Source of the DNA: Arachnopeziza araneosa
Taxonomy: Eukaryota; Ascomycota; Leotiomycetes; Helotiales; Arachnopezizaceae
Direction of reading: 5' to 3'
NCBI GenBank assembly: GCA_003988855.1
Contig: QYAI01000030.1
Coordinates: 1-64,000 of the forward strand
DNA: 64,000 bases
The notes below the pieces were generated by a model. It did no database searches. It was not told the origin of the DNA and was given only the letters and a program-made list of their open reading frames with translations. The translations under genes were made by a program, and so were the position numbers. This document shows, piece after piece, positions 1 through 11,403 of this stretch; position 1 is the stretch's first letter, and every line of letters begins with the position of its first letter.

Positions 1-770
1 ACTCAGTAGCCTTCTCACCCGACGGCACNCAGGTCGTCTCGGGCTCTANCGACAGGACGGTGCGGCTCTGGGATGCGGCTACGGGGACGCCGCTGCAGAT
101 GCTCAAGGGCCACACTNCCTGGGTCNACTCAGTAGCCTTCTCACCCGACGGCACGCAGGTCGTCTCGGGCTCTAATGATGAGACGGTGCGGCTCTGGGAT
201 GCGGCTACNGGGACGCTGCTGCAGACGCTCAAGGGCCACACTGCCTGGGTCCACTCAGTAGCCTTCTCACCCGACGGCACGCAGGTCGTCTCGGGCTCTG
301 ACGACGAGACGNTGCGGCTCTGGGATGCGGCTACGGGGACGCTGCTGCAGACGCTCAAGGGCCACACTNCCTGGGTCCNCTCAGTAGCCTTCTCACCCGA
401 CGGCACACAGGTCNTCTCGGGCTCTAGCGACAGGACGGTGCGNCTCTGGGATGCGGCTACGGGGACGCTGCTGCAGACGCTCAAGGGCCACACTGCCTGG
501 GTCTGCTCAGTAGCCTTCTCACCCGACGGCACGCAGGTCGTCTCGGGCTCTGACGACGAGACGGTGCGGCTCTGGGATGCGGCTACGGGGACGCTGCTGC
601 AGACGCTCAAGGGCCACACTTCCTGGGTCCGCTCAGTAGCCTTCTCACCTGACGGCACACAGGTCATCTCGGGCTCTAGCGACAGGACGGTGCAGCTCTG
701 GGATGCGGCTACGGGGACGCTGCTGCAGACGCTCGAAGGCCACACTTCCTTGGTCAACTCAGTGGCCTTC
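1..770 (+). repeat. Tandem 126-bp WD40-coding repeat
   Basis: The string ACTCAGTAGCCTTCTCAC recurs at 126-bp spacing (near 1, 127, 253, 379, 505, 631 and 757, the last copies diverging slightly). Unit-to-unit identity is very high and differences cluster at the same few codons, for example GSNDE, GSDDE and GSSDR variants. This is an in-frame minisatellite inside the WD40 gene. Confidence 0.9.
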
Positions 771-968
771 TCACAGGATGGCAATCTCTTGCCACTCTTA
801 CATGTCTTTAATTCTTGGATAATAGAAGGCGATACAAATATTCTTTGGCTGCCTCCCGACTACCGGGAATCTTGTTCAGCTACGTGGAATTCAAGTCTTG
901 TTATAGGACATAGGAACGGAAACATTTCTTTCTACAAGTTCACTGAAGGAGGAAAGTTTATTAATTAG
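3..968 (+). CDS. WD40 repeat protein, 3' end (5' end outside window)
   Basis: The reading frame is open from the first bases to a TAG at 966-968, so the gene starts upstream of the window. It encodes about seven WD40 units of 42 residues with the hallmarks GHT-x-WV-x-SVAFSPDGT and VSGS-x-D-x-TVxLWDAATGTLLQTL. A non-repeat tail of about 65 residues follows (ILWLPPDY, SLVIGHRNGNISFY). WD40 units form beta-propellers for protein binding. Near-identical tandem WD40 arrays of this kind are typical of fungal NACHT-WD40 (HET-E/HNWD-type) proteins, where the repeats are the recognition part, but the NTPase and effector domains would lie outside the window, so this class is inferred. Several ambiguous bases (N) within the repeats suggest that different repeat copies or alleles were collapsed in assembly. 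Confidence 0.85.
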   Translation, partial: SVAFSPDGXQVVSGSXDRTVRLWDAATGTPLQMLKGHTXWVXSVAFSPDGTQVVSGSNDETVRLWDAAXGTLLQTLKGHTAWVHSVAFSPDGTQVVSGSDDETXRLWDAATGTLLQTLKGHTXWVXSVAFSPDGTQVXSGSSDRTVXLWDAATGTLLQTLKGHTAWVCSVAFSPDGTQVVSGSDDETVRLWDAATGTLLQTLKGHTSWVRSVAFSPDGTQVISGSSDRTVQLWDAATGTLLQTLEGHTSLVNSVAFSQDGNLLPLLHVFNSWIIEGDTNILWLPPDYRESCSATWNSSLVIGHRNGNISFYKFTEGGKFIN

Positions 969-2967
969 TAATGAAACAATATCTCTATTTTCTTAGAGGG
1001 TCTTAGAGAGCCATCTACTTATATATTATTCTGGGTTTGCCACTTGCTTTCTATCGTCTTCTAGAAAGTATTATTTAGTAACTTTTGCCGCGAAGCTACT
1101 TATCTTTAATACGCGCATTGCAGGTATCTCTATTACTAAGTATCAGGTGATACCTTGAAACGGTTTGAACAGTTTGTCTTTGACTCCAAGGTAATTAAAA
1201 GAGCTCTGTCGGGCCCAGGATTGCTTGCTGATGTTGTTTGCATCTTTCTTATATACTAACTCGTATGCTATAGATTTAGCTGGAGAGCAGTAGATACTTA
1301 CAAGATTTTGCCAGTAGGATAAGATACGATTGATGCTGGATTAAATAGAAAATTAGACAACTTACAAGTTACTGTAGTAATCCGAAAACCATTTACTTTT
1401 TCACGATTCTTTACAACCATACCTATAGCTATGGGCATCGACGCCGGGTTTGATATGGTTCTACGTCTGTCTAAAGAAGCAATCGACGGGCAGCATTAGC
1501 AATCGTTCGTCAAATTCATCAAAGAGCATTACGAAAACAACGACCTATCATTTTATGTTGAAACTTTTGCGGTTTAAGTGAAATGTCAGCTGTACTACGG
1601 GATCTTCGCTACACAGGGATGCCGGTTACAGAGTCTGATGACTTCGCACTAGAGGAAAACGCCTACATAAAACCATCGTCGCGTTTGTCTTCACCAAAAT
1701 TCTAGTCTAGCTTTGTCTCGTCGCTTGCAAAATCAGCTTCCCTGCAAGACATTAAGCGTCTTATCCTGTCTTTTCTTCGTCTCTCCTCAATAGCGTCTTC
1801 TCGTCAATTCTTTCTTCTACACTCTTTCCTTCAGCAGCTTCGCCCTCCAGCCTCAACATCGCCCACCCTCTCTCTTCGACCCTTCATTATTTTCTACAGC
1901 TCCTCTGCCTGCAATCTCGTTGCCTACAATCAACACAGCACCAAGATCTACGATAGCTTCACGCACGCCAGTCTTACAGATATGCGGCGTTATTGATTCT
2001 GCGTCGCTGAGTGGAGCTCGTAAGGCAACTGCTCTAAGTACAGCTGATGCGGAGGTAGGGTCGTAATGTGAGATTGCGATCGCACAGTAGAAGTTTACGA
2101 TGGCCATGATGAGTTGGCAGAGGAAGGTATAGACTCTGAGATGTCTTCCTTGGAAAGCGGCGCTGACTCCGATCCTCTCGTCTTAGGCATTTTAGGAAAC
2201 CCTTGCGTTAGCAAAGTTTCGATCAAAGTATGCGTTGCAGCATCTAGAGGCGGCGCCATAATTATGGATGACACGCTGACTCTGGCGGGTGGAAAAGTAG
2301 ATGGGAGAAGAAATGTGTTGGTCCGCCAATCTGTACTCGTACCTATTTTTAAGGTTGGTGGTACCTCTGTGTACAAGCCACACAAGCCACACAAGTCACA
2401 GGTTCACCCCGCAGCTCCCTCAAAAAAGTTATCTATAAAATTAGCGACACTCAATTCGCCTTCTACTGTAACATGGTAGGTACAAAGAAAGACGAACATT
2501 TCACTGTCGTGGCTGAAAGGAGTTAGTCTCGCTCGTGTGAGTGGGCGACGCCACACGCGGCCGCCTCGCGGAGGCTGAGTAGAATGGCGCTCTGGGACTG
2601 TGCGATGGACTCGTGTTTCTCGCCGCTCTATCTGCGGGACCAACACGCCACGGGCGATCGGGCAGTGAAACATCGGAAACCAACCTGGATTTCGGCATCC
2701 GTCACTTCTTTTCCCATGTCTAAAGCGGCGATGCAAAGGCGCTGCATTCGGGAGGCTTCATTTAAGGGCAGCGTCTTCCAGTGTCATACGAGGCCCCCTG
2801 CTGCGCGAATCTGCTGTGCCCCCAAGCACTTTGCTTCCCCTCTGTCGGCGCATTTCCTGTCCCATGAGTAGTCAGCAGCGCATCTGTCCCTTTTCCTTCT
2901 TCTCTCTATTCCCGTCCTCCCTCCCTCGCCTCACCACCTCACCTCCCATCCGTCGCAACCCACGCTG
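969..2967. other. Gap with no gene I can support
   Basis: Short open frames exist on both strands (for example about 2095-2394 minus and 2114-2479 plus), but they overlap each other antisense and show no recognisable domain. The last 100 bp before 2968 are pyrimidine-rich (CTTCTTCTCTC, CCTCCCTCC), which is common in fungal promoters and probably belongs to the gene downstream. Confidence 0.5.
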
Positions 2968-4428
2968 ATGTTTCCCAAGCGATTCTGGAACGTCGCCGTG
3001 ATCGGTGCATGCTCGTGCATCTTTCTCTATTTCCTCTGGTCGCACGGTCTGCCCAGTGTGAGCGAGTTGCGGAATGGCAAAGCGCCAGTCATCGAGCGTC
3101 CTCCGGGGCCCATCTACAAAGACCTCTCCGCTGTCAAGAAGAGACCGCCCATCAATGACAACTTCCCTTTTGCCGAGTCATTGACCAAGCGCAGCGATCT
3201 GCCAGAAGTCGCCTCGTGGAATCGGCCTCCGGTTCCCCATGTCCCTGAGAAGACGCCCATATTTATCGGCTTCACCAGGAATTGGCCGATGCTGCAGCAA
3301 TGTGTGCTCTCGTATATCACGTCGGGATGGCCGCCAGAGGATATCTACGTGGTCGATAACACGGGAACCATGAAGTCCAACTTCCCTCCCGGAAAGCTCA
3401 CGTTGCAGAATCCATTCTTCCTCAACGTTGAGCGTCTCACCAATGTCTTTGGCGTCAATGTCATTGCGACACCGACGCTTTTGAGCTTTGCCCAGCTGCA
3501 GAATTTCTACATCTTCACGGCGCTTGAGCATGGCTGGGACTATTTTTGGTGGAGCCACAGTACGTTTAATTTTCCGAAACACCATGCGCCACTCGCGCGA
3601 TCTAGAACCTGATGTGCAATTGGGTCATCAGGGAGGCTTGCCAAGCATGTCCAAAGCTTAAGGATCATGACTCGATTGGAACCCTTGTTCTCTATAGAAA
3701 AGATGCTAACTCTGATCTGTCTAGTGGACATCCTCGCCCTCACAGAGGAAAGATTCGAAGGGGTTCCCTTCCGCAACTTGTACGGTCGCGCAGTCGACAA
3801 GCTCCGCGAAGCCACTGGCCCCGACTACCTCAAAGATCCGAACACACAAAACAAACCGGATTGGGCGATCCAATTCTTCGCATACGACTGGCTCGCGCTG
3901 AACAACGTGCAGAGTTTCGTCAAGCTCGGAGGCTGGGATACATTTGTGAGCTACTACCTCACCGATTGTGACATGCACTCGCGGATTGGGATGGCCGGCA
4001 TGGTCATGCCCGTCGCCGACGCAGGGCGGATCTCCGATGTTGGTGGCTCGATCGATCTCAACCTCTTATTCCGCAAGAAGATCGATCCTGCGAACCCGCC
4101 GAAGAACATGGAGGAGCTGAAGGCGCTGCCGGAGGATGAGAGAGGCGCGAAGGGATTCGACGTGTTGACGGACGCAATCCAGGTGCAGATCGACGTCAAG
4201 GCTCATGGTGAGGAGGAGCGGAACTCGTGGCAGTATAAACAGCAAGGTGGCGAAGGCGAGCCCTTCTACCGCGATCCGCAAGGCTTCGAGCTCGGCCTGC
4301 AGAAGGCGATTGGGTGCGGTGTTGAGACGTATCACGAGAAATGGGGACACAAGGATTGCGGGCTGAGGGACGCTGGGTTACAGCTCACGGATGCGTGGAA
4401 GGTCGAGCATGACTGGGTTGATGAATGA
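2968..4428 (+). CDS. Type II membrane glycosyltransferase-like protein
   Basis: Two exons, 2968-3559 and 3725-4428, joined in phase 1 through a 165-bp GT-AG intron, give 431 residues. Residues 8-25 form one hydrophobic segment after a short basic cytosolic tail, as in Golgi type II glycosyltransferases. The lumenal part begins with a beta-strand IFIGFTRNWPMLQQCV and runs on to DIYVVDNTG. The splice rebuilds DYFWWSHMDILAL, which looks like the metal/nucleotide-sugar site region of a GT-A fold. A later DCDMHSRIGMAGM motif may add acidic ligands. This fits a fungal nucleotide-diphospho-sugar transferase family acting in Golgi glycan synthesis; donor and acceptor cannot be told. The exact GT family is uncertain. 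Confidence 0.75.
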
Positions 4429-4726
4429 TCTAATGTAGAAGGAGTGGGTCTTCTGATTTATATATAAAATGGGAGGATGCTGTATGAGATGCAATGTTTA
4501 TGGACGGGCAGGTCTGTATATTAGGGTGTCAATGGTCATAGCGCCGGTTCAACAGTTTTAGATAAATGGGAATATATAGGTCTAGAAATCTCTCCGTGGC
4601 AATTGATTTCTAAGACATTGTACATTCTTTCATAAGCTCCGGACTTGCTATGCCGTCAAGTAGGTAGGTAGGCAGGAAGCAGGGTTCCTCTGGCTCTACC
4701 GCTTCTTGTTGTCGAAGGGAGCCAAG

Positions 4727-5460
4727 GGGTGACTTGATCTTTTGTTGCACTTCGCGGCGTCAGGCCTCGTCGGGTCTCGTGCAATTTGACCTTTTGTTGC
4801 ACTTCGCGGCGTCAGCGTTCCTCTGGCTCTCCGGTTTTCTGTCTCCTCAGCTTCCTATTGTCGAAAAGAACCTAAAGAACAATTTGAGCTTTTGTTGCAT
4901 CGTATTGTCGAAGAGAGCTAGAGGACAATTTAATTTTTTGTTGCACTTCGCGGTGCCAGGGTTCTTCTGGCTCTCCGATTTCTCGAGGGTGATTTAATCT
5001 TTTGTTGCATTTCGCAGTGCCAGGGCTGTTCTGGCTCTTCGGTCTCTAGCCTAAGCTTCTCATTGTCGGAGAGAGCTTGATTAATAATCTATTCTTTTGT
5101 TACATCTCATTGTCGAAAGGAGCGAGAGGATAATCTAACCTTTTGTTACATCTCATTGTCGAAAAAACCTTAAAGACAATCTAATTTTTTGGTTGCACTT
5201 CGCGGTGTCAGGGCTCTCCGGTCTCCGGTCTCCTGCCCCTTGCCTCCTCGGTTTCTTATTGTCGAAGAGAGCTAGACAACGATCTGACTTTTTGTTACAC
5301 CCTATTGTCAAAGAGAGCTCGAGAACAATCTAAGCTTTTGTAGCATTTCGCGGTGTCAGGGCTCTTCGGTCTCATCGGCCTCAGCCTCAGCCTCAGTTTC
5401 TCATTGTCGAAGAGGGCTAGAGGACAATCTGATCTTGTGTTGCATTTCACGGTGCAGCTA
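4727..5460 (+). repeat. Degenerate compound tandem repeat
   Basis: About eleven copies of a TTTTGTTGCA-like core occur between 4739 and 5440. They alternate between two unit types: one continues ACTTCGCGGTGTCAG and then CTCTGGCTCTCCG, the other continues TCTCATTGTCGAAGAGAGC and then AGGACAATCTAA. Spacing is about 45-100 bp. No coding frame runs through it. It lies 300 bp downstream of the glycosyltransferase stop. Confidence 0.8.
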
Positions 5461-6076
5461 GATTTATGACTCCTCGGGTCTCCATCATGCCGATCTCTGA
5501 TACATTCAACATCGCAATGATTCTGTTGCCAGCAAGTTATTTGAATGTCTCATCTACATGCGAGCGATCAACTTGTCCTTCAATAGTGCATTTAGCTAAG
5601 TTATCGTCATCTCCGGTACATGTCACTCAAGTCTCCCTCTGCGATAGCTCATCTATTGAACCCGGTTAAGCCTTTCGATGCGTAGTTTTCCCAATAACAC
5701 GATGACCCCTTCTCACCCAAAAGCATTCTTCCAAATCAGGCACGTAACAAATCTGGTACAGAAAGGAGAGAATTTTGGATCTCCTGTAAACAGAGACATC
5801 GGTACTGTACTGTACTGTACTGTACCTCTCTTTGCGACGCTGCTAGTGGGGGTGAGCCGTATTGGTCCTGATCAGGAATTTTGTCTTGGGAGAGAGGATA
5901 AATGACACTTAGGTTGATGGATACTTGCGCCTGGTGAGAGAATTGGCGGTGGAGGTGGAGTTGTTGATATCAGCATATGGCGAAGCGAGAACTGTCACGT
6001 GGGCGATGATCAGGCACACACGGAAATGCCAGTAAGGTTAAGGTAACATATATTTTCCTCTGTTCAACACTCACAC
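5461..6076. other. Intergenic, amidase upstream region
   Basis: No supported gene. It contains the GTACT microsatellite and CACGTG at about 5997, an E-box-like hexamer. The last 80 bp are likely the 5' UTR and core promoter of the amidase at 6077. Confidence 0.4.
5802..5825 (+). repeat. GTACT microsatellite
   Basis: About five head-to-tail copies of the pentamer GTACT, perfect over 24 bp. Confidence 0.9.
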
Positions 6077-8065
6077 ATGTCTCGATCCAGCAAAGCAAAG
6101 CCAAAGAAAACATGGCAAGCAGTCGCGAAGGAGGCGCAGGCGTACAGAGACCTCAGCATCGCCCCATACACGGCCAACCTGCTGATCGCCGTGGATGACC
6201 AGGGAGACTTGGTACTCCCCAGAGATGTGACCAAGATTCCTGCGATGCTTTTAAGCACCGAGGTCTTGCAGATTACTGAATCTGCACCAGAAGAGCTCAT
6301 TAGGCGGCTGGGGAGTGGCGATTTGAGCGCCACAGAAGTAACGACGGCATTTCTACGTCGAGCTGCTCTTGCTCAGAAACTCGTAAATATATAACCCATA
6401 CTCTTCATCGCTCAATGATACCACACTAATATTCGTGTAGACGAACTGCATCACTGAGCTCCTCCTCGATCCAGCGTTGAAGCGAGCAAAGGAACTCGAT
6501 GACTACTATCTCCGCAACAAAAAGCCCATCGGGCCTTTACACGGGCTGCCAATCAGCGTCAAAGAGATGATCGGCATGAAAGATCTGGGACTCAACGCCG
6601 GTTATGTAGCATGGTGGGGAAAGACTGCCACAGAAGACGCTCACGTGTTGCAGATCCTGTGGGAGGCCGGTGCCATCTTCCATTGCAGAACGACCCAGCC
6701 ACAGAGCATGATGCATCTGGAGACTGACAGCAACCTATACGGCGTGACGGTCAACCCGTACAACCGAAACACATCCTCGGGGGGGAGTAGTGGCGGAGAA
6801 GGCGCCCTGATCGGGATGAGAGGGAGCTGCCTGGGAATCGGCAGCGATATTGGAGGTAGGTCCGTTAGTGCGGGAGGTCGAGCGAAGGAACTGATTGATA
6901 TAGGTAGCATCAGAAGCCCTGCGGCTAATTGTAGTGTCTATGGTCTCAAACCCACGGCTTTTCGAATACCCACCGATGGATGGTGCTCTACCATGGCAGG
7001 AGCCGATCCAATCCCGGGTGTTGTCGGACCGCTGAGTACGAGCCTTGAAGGTATCAAAATCTTTATGAAAACAGTCATCGATTCCAAGCCGTGGTTAAGT
7101 GAGCCTGCTCTACTTCCAATTCTTGTAAGATTGGTCTCGTTCATTGACTCCCTTAACTTGCTTTCTAAAATTTCCTCCGGCATCTTTTTCCGAAAGAAAT
7201 ATTTCAAGGACGATTTGTCTTTATTTAGATTAGTTATGTTGGAAGAGACAGACTGATTTGTGTTCATTTAGTGGAAGTCGCCTGAGCAAATTTCGCCGTC
7301 TCGACCTCTCAAAATCGCAATCATGTGGAACGACGGAGTAGTTACTCCACACCCTCCTATCAGCCGTGGTCTCCAAGAGTTTACGAACCGCCTCAAAGCT
7401 ATCCCCAACATCGAGGTTGTCGATTGGAAGCCGTACCTACACGACGAAGCCTGGGCCATCATCTCAAGCCTCTACTTCACCGACGGCGGCGCCGGAGACA
7501 CCGCAACGATGGCTGCTTCTGGGGAACCCTGGCGCCCTCTCACTACCTGGATGATCAAGGAGAATTCCTGCGTAAAAAAATTGACACCCCAGAAATTGTA
7601 TTATTGGCAAGAGGAGAGAGAGGCATACAGGAAGGAGTATGCCAAAGTCTGGAACGACACCGCAAGTGGAAAGGATGTCCACGGCCACTTGGAAGCGATG
7701 GTCGATGCCATTATCTGTCCCGTTGGCCCCGGCGTCGCTCCTGTACACAACACTGCCAAATATTGGAGCTACACAAGTCAGTGGAACCTGTTGGACTACC
7801 CGGCACTTGTATTTCCAGTAGGCAGAGCAGACAAACGTATAGACCTACCGCATAGTTTTAAGCCCATGTCTGGCAAAGATTCTGAGAACTGGGAACTTTG
7901 TAAGTATTATTTCATTAAATGCAAGATAGTTGACTAACGAGAACAGATGACGCGAATGAGTTTGATGGGTTGCCCATCTCGTTACAGATAGTCGGCCGTA
8001 GATTCGAAGATGAGAAAGTCATTGCTATTTTGGAATATATCTTATCGCAGCACAATGCGAACTGA
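6077..8065 (+). CDS. Amidase (amidase signature family)
   Basis: Five exons, 6077-6382, 6441-6855, 6904-7124, 7272-7899 and 7947-8065, keep phase throughout and give 562 residues, normal for fungal general amidases/acetamidases. The Ser-cisSer-Lys triad is visible: Lys143 in PISVKE, cis-Ser218 in GGSSGGEGALIG, and nucleophile Ser242 in GSDIGGSIRSPA. The Lys-Ser and Ser-Ser spacings of 75 and 24 residues match those known for fatty acid amide hydrolase. The enzyme hydrolyses a carboxamide to acid and ammonia; the substrate cannot be read from sequence. No signal peptide is seen, so it is probably cytosolic. The second intron (48 bp) is a multiple of three and has no stop, so unspliced mRNA could be translated through it. 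No operon-like partner is evident. Confidence 0.93.
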
Positions 8066-8330
8066 AGCTAAACTTGGTGTGATAATAGTAGGTAGCTGGG
8101 CTTTGGATGATTCAATATGGTGGTTTGGTTTAGGGTCAAGTTTAGAAAAGGGTTCGAATCTCACCCGACTCTTGATTTCACCTAGAGTAGTGAAATTGCA
8201 TGAGACTCGGTAGGCATGAGTCTCAACATGAGATCCTTGCCCCATTCCACGAGACATCTAAGATGCTTACAAAATGTACCAGCGTAACGTATATTCTAGT
8301 GAACAGTCAAACGTCCAAAATACCGAAGAG

Positions 8331-9219
8331 TCAGATCGCCTGTTGCTGCTTTAATGCTCTGCCCGTGCCTATCAGCAGATTCTCTCCCCCGTACTGGTTC
8401 TGTAGTACTCTCGCATTGAAGCCCATGACCTTCTTCAGCTTCAGGTACGTCTCGACGTACGCCGGCAGCACGCGGTCACTCACAAACCACGTCACGCCCT
8501 GCGAGCAAGGCGGCGTGGTGAGCGAGCCTGGATAAGTATACATCGGACTGACCCACCAGTGGCTCGTCATGGCGTCGAAGTCGAGGGGACCCGTCTTGCC
8601 CACGGACCCAGGCGCGGCGACCTGCGCGATCTGGTCCACGACCAGGACCAGCAGCACCGCCGAGCGCGTCGTTGTCACCTTGAACGTCTGCGCGACCACG
8701 GCAATGGCTCCTTGCGCATCTGCCACGGCAGGTCAGGTGCTGTTTGGGCGGGAATCAGGCGCGGCTCTCACCTTTGAATACGGTATGCATCTCCAGCTCG
8801 TCGTGCTCGCCGTCGAAATGGTGCTCGGAGGGCGTGTGGAAGTGCAGCTGCTGCAGCGTGTATACTTTACCGTGGGGATACGGGTAGATCAACCTGCCCT
8901 TGCCCTCGAGCATCACCTCGACGGTGGTGCCCAGGTTCTTGATCTCGGCCGATGCCAGCGAGGGGATGTCGACCCAGATGGGCGTGGGGGTCAACGACGT
9001 GTTGCCGCGCTCAATGTTGATCGGGGACTGGTTCTTCCCCGTCGCGCAGAGGGCGTTGGCTTTGGGGTCCATGGTGTACCAGCTGATGGGGCCTTCTGTC
9101 TTGCTGTATCCGAACCTCCCTGAACTACTCTTCTCTTGCACCGGTTTCTGTGCTGGGAGGCGCGCTGAAGCTGCCGTGGTAGCGAGAACGCAATAGAGGA
9201 AGCTTAGGAACCGTGTCAT
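8331..9219 (-). CDS. Secreted alpha-type carbonic anhydrase
   Basis: Two exons on the minus strand, 9219-8772 and 8719-8331, split by a 52-bp intron, give 278 residues. An N-terminal hydrophobic stretch (FLSFLYCVLATTAASA) is a clear signal peptide. The alpha-carbonic anhydrase hallmarks are present: NQSPINIE, the zinc ligand pair in QLHFHTPSEHHF, the third ligand in EMHTVF just before the intron, and the C-terminal GSLTTPPCSQGVTWFV. The enzyme interconverts CO2 and bicarbonate outside the cell; fungi also use beta-type enzymes inside. All three zinc histidines are kept, so it should be active. The intron falls inside the conserved core, and joining restores VFKGDAQGAIAV. Confidence 0.93.
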
Positions 9220-10149
9220 GGTGTCAAATCAACCAGATCTCCGTGGATTCCTGTGTCTGATGAGGGTTGGGATCTAAATCGCCCAGTGACTGCGTAGTCT
9301 CACAGATACTACGGAAATGATATTTCAAACTTGAGAACAAACTTGACTTGGGTTTTCTTATACGGCGTCAGATAAATACTCTGACAAGGTCTGCCGTCGT
9401 TGGATCGTCCGATCAACTCTTTACCTCTCAGCTTGCGAGGATGAGCCCAGAACGCCTCAGCATACAGGGATCAGGCCAAATGTACCTCACCAGCCAATGT
9501 AAATGGCTCCAAACTATCTGATCTAAGCCAGCGCAGAACACATGATTCCACAGTGCGACTCCCGAGGCACGGATTGGATCCCCTCCTGCACGGATGGCAT
9601 GTTAATGACATCTATGTCTCTCCGCGAGCTGTCACACATGGTGGCTGTCGATAGACGGTGTCCGGACGCGAGACATCGGTCTCTCGGGGCCACTCCGCGA
9701 TTGGCTTGTACGAGCGATCCTCCACATGAGGCTTTTGATCGTCCCGTGCCGCTCACGGCTCAGATGCGCGGATCCAATGAATCGGGCGCGCGGCTCAGAT
9801 GCAGGAGACGTGAATGGCCTGATCTCATCGGCTAAATTCTCAAGCTCAGAAGCAGCTCGTGGAGTGGGAGAGAGAAGAGGGTTGATGAGGAGTCTTTGCT
9901 GGGCGATGTCTTGCATTGTCTCACAAGACATGGTGGAGCAGAAAGGAGGCCGTGGGATCATGAGTTGCAGATTGAGAAGAGGTAGGTTCTTACATGAGAC
10001 TGTACCGTACATATAACGGATTGTTGTTTCGAAATTATGCTTTACTTATATAATAAAGGTAAACATCTCTTTTGCAGAATGCGACTGTTCCACTCCTTCA
10101 ACAGCAGCATTTCCTTTGAGAACTGCAGGTTGGAAGAAAAAGGAAAACC
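9220..10149. other. Gap between carbonic anhydrase and cupin gene
   Basis: The first 200 bp are probably the carbonic anhydrase promoter. A GC-richer block at 9540-10010 is open on both strands (a 126-codon frame on minus, 96-97 codons on plus) but shows no known motif, and the overlapping frames contradict each other. I cannot support a gene here. Confidence 0.4.
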
Positions 10150-11043
10150 ATGTCGGATCTCAAGCCGAAAGCAGACCTGCTCTCCCACGACACAGGGGAA
10201 GTTCTACCCCAGCCCGCCATCACTGACGTGGCCCCGTCCCGCAGCAAACTACTCCGAGCCAGCGGCTCCTTTGCATCAATGGTCTGCCATGACGTCAGGG
10301 TAGCTCACTCCAGACTCACAACACACAAACCCTCACCACTTCTACACTCTGTCGCCCAAACAATACGCGAGTGCTCGAATTGAGAGTCAAATCACAATGA
10401 GTTCTCCGTCGTCTCTACTTGGTGTATTTTGATCCCAACGTCTTGACAAGGGTTACCAAGTAGGCTGATTGTGGAAATATTTACTGGAGATACTCAATCG
10501 CTGATGGGAAAGGATGGGTTCACGCCGCGATATCAGTAGAAAAGGCGGTTTTGGAGACTGATATAGGTTCTTTTCTTTGTTTCAAAGACTTGCTCTCCTC
10601 GCGAGTGGGAGACTGGTCGTGGGGAGAAGATTCCCGTGATTAATAAGTTGGAGAGTGTCTGCATTCAACTTTACATATATGAAGCATATCAAATCGTTCA
10701 ACCTCTCAGCACAAGTGTACAATCTGGAGCTCATAATTTCTCACTCTCGTGGATCACGATGAGTAAATTACCGGCGAATTCCACCGCACCATCGAGGGAA
10801 TACGCAGGACATGCAGCATTTAAAGTTGAAGAGGGCGCGATGAGGATTGCTGTTGAGGGGTACGCAGACGAACTGATGTTGCACGGCGATGTGGTGTTCA
10901 TAACTGCAGGAACACGATACAGATACTGGGGAAGGGGAGCGGTGATGCGGGTTCTAGCGATCAGCGCAGGGAGCGAAGGACTGGTGAGCGAGTTGATCAA
11001 AAAGGGAGAGGCGTGGGACTGGCCTGTCTGGCCAACCACATGA
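10150..11043 (+). CDS. Small cupin-fold protein, internal exon structure unresolved
   Basis: The start region (MSDLKPKADLLSHDTGEV) and the 3' region (about 10720-11043) look like halves of one single-cupin protein. The C-terminal half reads SGAHNFSLSWITM, then H-x-AFKVEEGAMRIAVEGY, GDVVFITAGTRYRYW and ends EAWDWPVWP. The conserved GD-x-V-F-I-x-AGTRY strand is the second cupin box. Such proteins (RmlC-like, EutQ/quercetinase-like) bind a metal or small ligand. Between them lie about 400 bp with stops. Donor sites near 10281, 10293 and 10299 are all phase 0, whereas nearby acceptors at 10709, 10715 and 10729 are not, so either an extra exon exists or a lesion has broken the gene. The role is unknown. 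Confidence 0.5.
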
Positions 11044-11403
11044 ATGTTTTGAGTGATTGTTTCCCACAGAGAGTCGCTTGGAAAATGTGTAGACAAACAG
11101 AGACAGGGATACGAGTAACCAGAGATGAGAGAGGTTGTTTCCGAGATATATCCCAGTCAAATCTTAATATCCGTCCACCCTCCTCCGCAAGATCTGCACC
11201 ACCAGATGGAGATGCCTGCCCGGCAGCGATATGCGGCTGATGGATCGGGTGGACTTTCCATAAACCTCGAATCATCGCCTAACGTGGCGAATCTAAAGGT
11301 TGTTTCGGTCTTATGAACCAGCCAAGCTGTCATCTTCACTGTACCTGAACGTTTCCCGTTGGAGCTGCTCTGTCCGTTTCACACTCTTTTCCGGGGAAGT
11401 AAG
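11044..11403. other. Intergenic, 360 bp
   Basis: No supported gene; it holds the 3' flank of the cupin gene and the 5' flank of the glycoside hydrolase gene. Confidence 0.4.

Noticed and set aside
2095..2479. Overlapping frames on both strands of about 100-120 codons
   Set aside because: They are antisense to each other, have no domain, and no splice partner adds a recognisable protein.
8140..8175. GGGTTCGAATCTCACCC, like a tRNA B-box / T-arm
   Set aside because: No A-box, anticodon arm or acceptor pairing can be found upstream; the T-stem does not pair well.
9542..10016. GC-rich open frames on both strands upstream of the carbonic anhydrase
   Set aside because: Openness follows from GC content; no motif and no intron structure support either strand.
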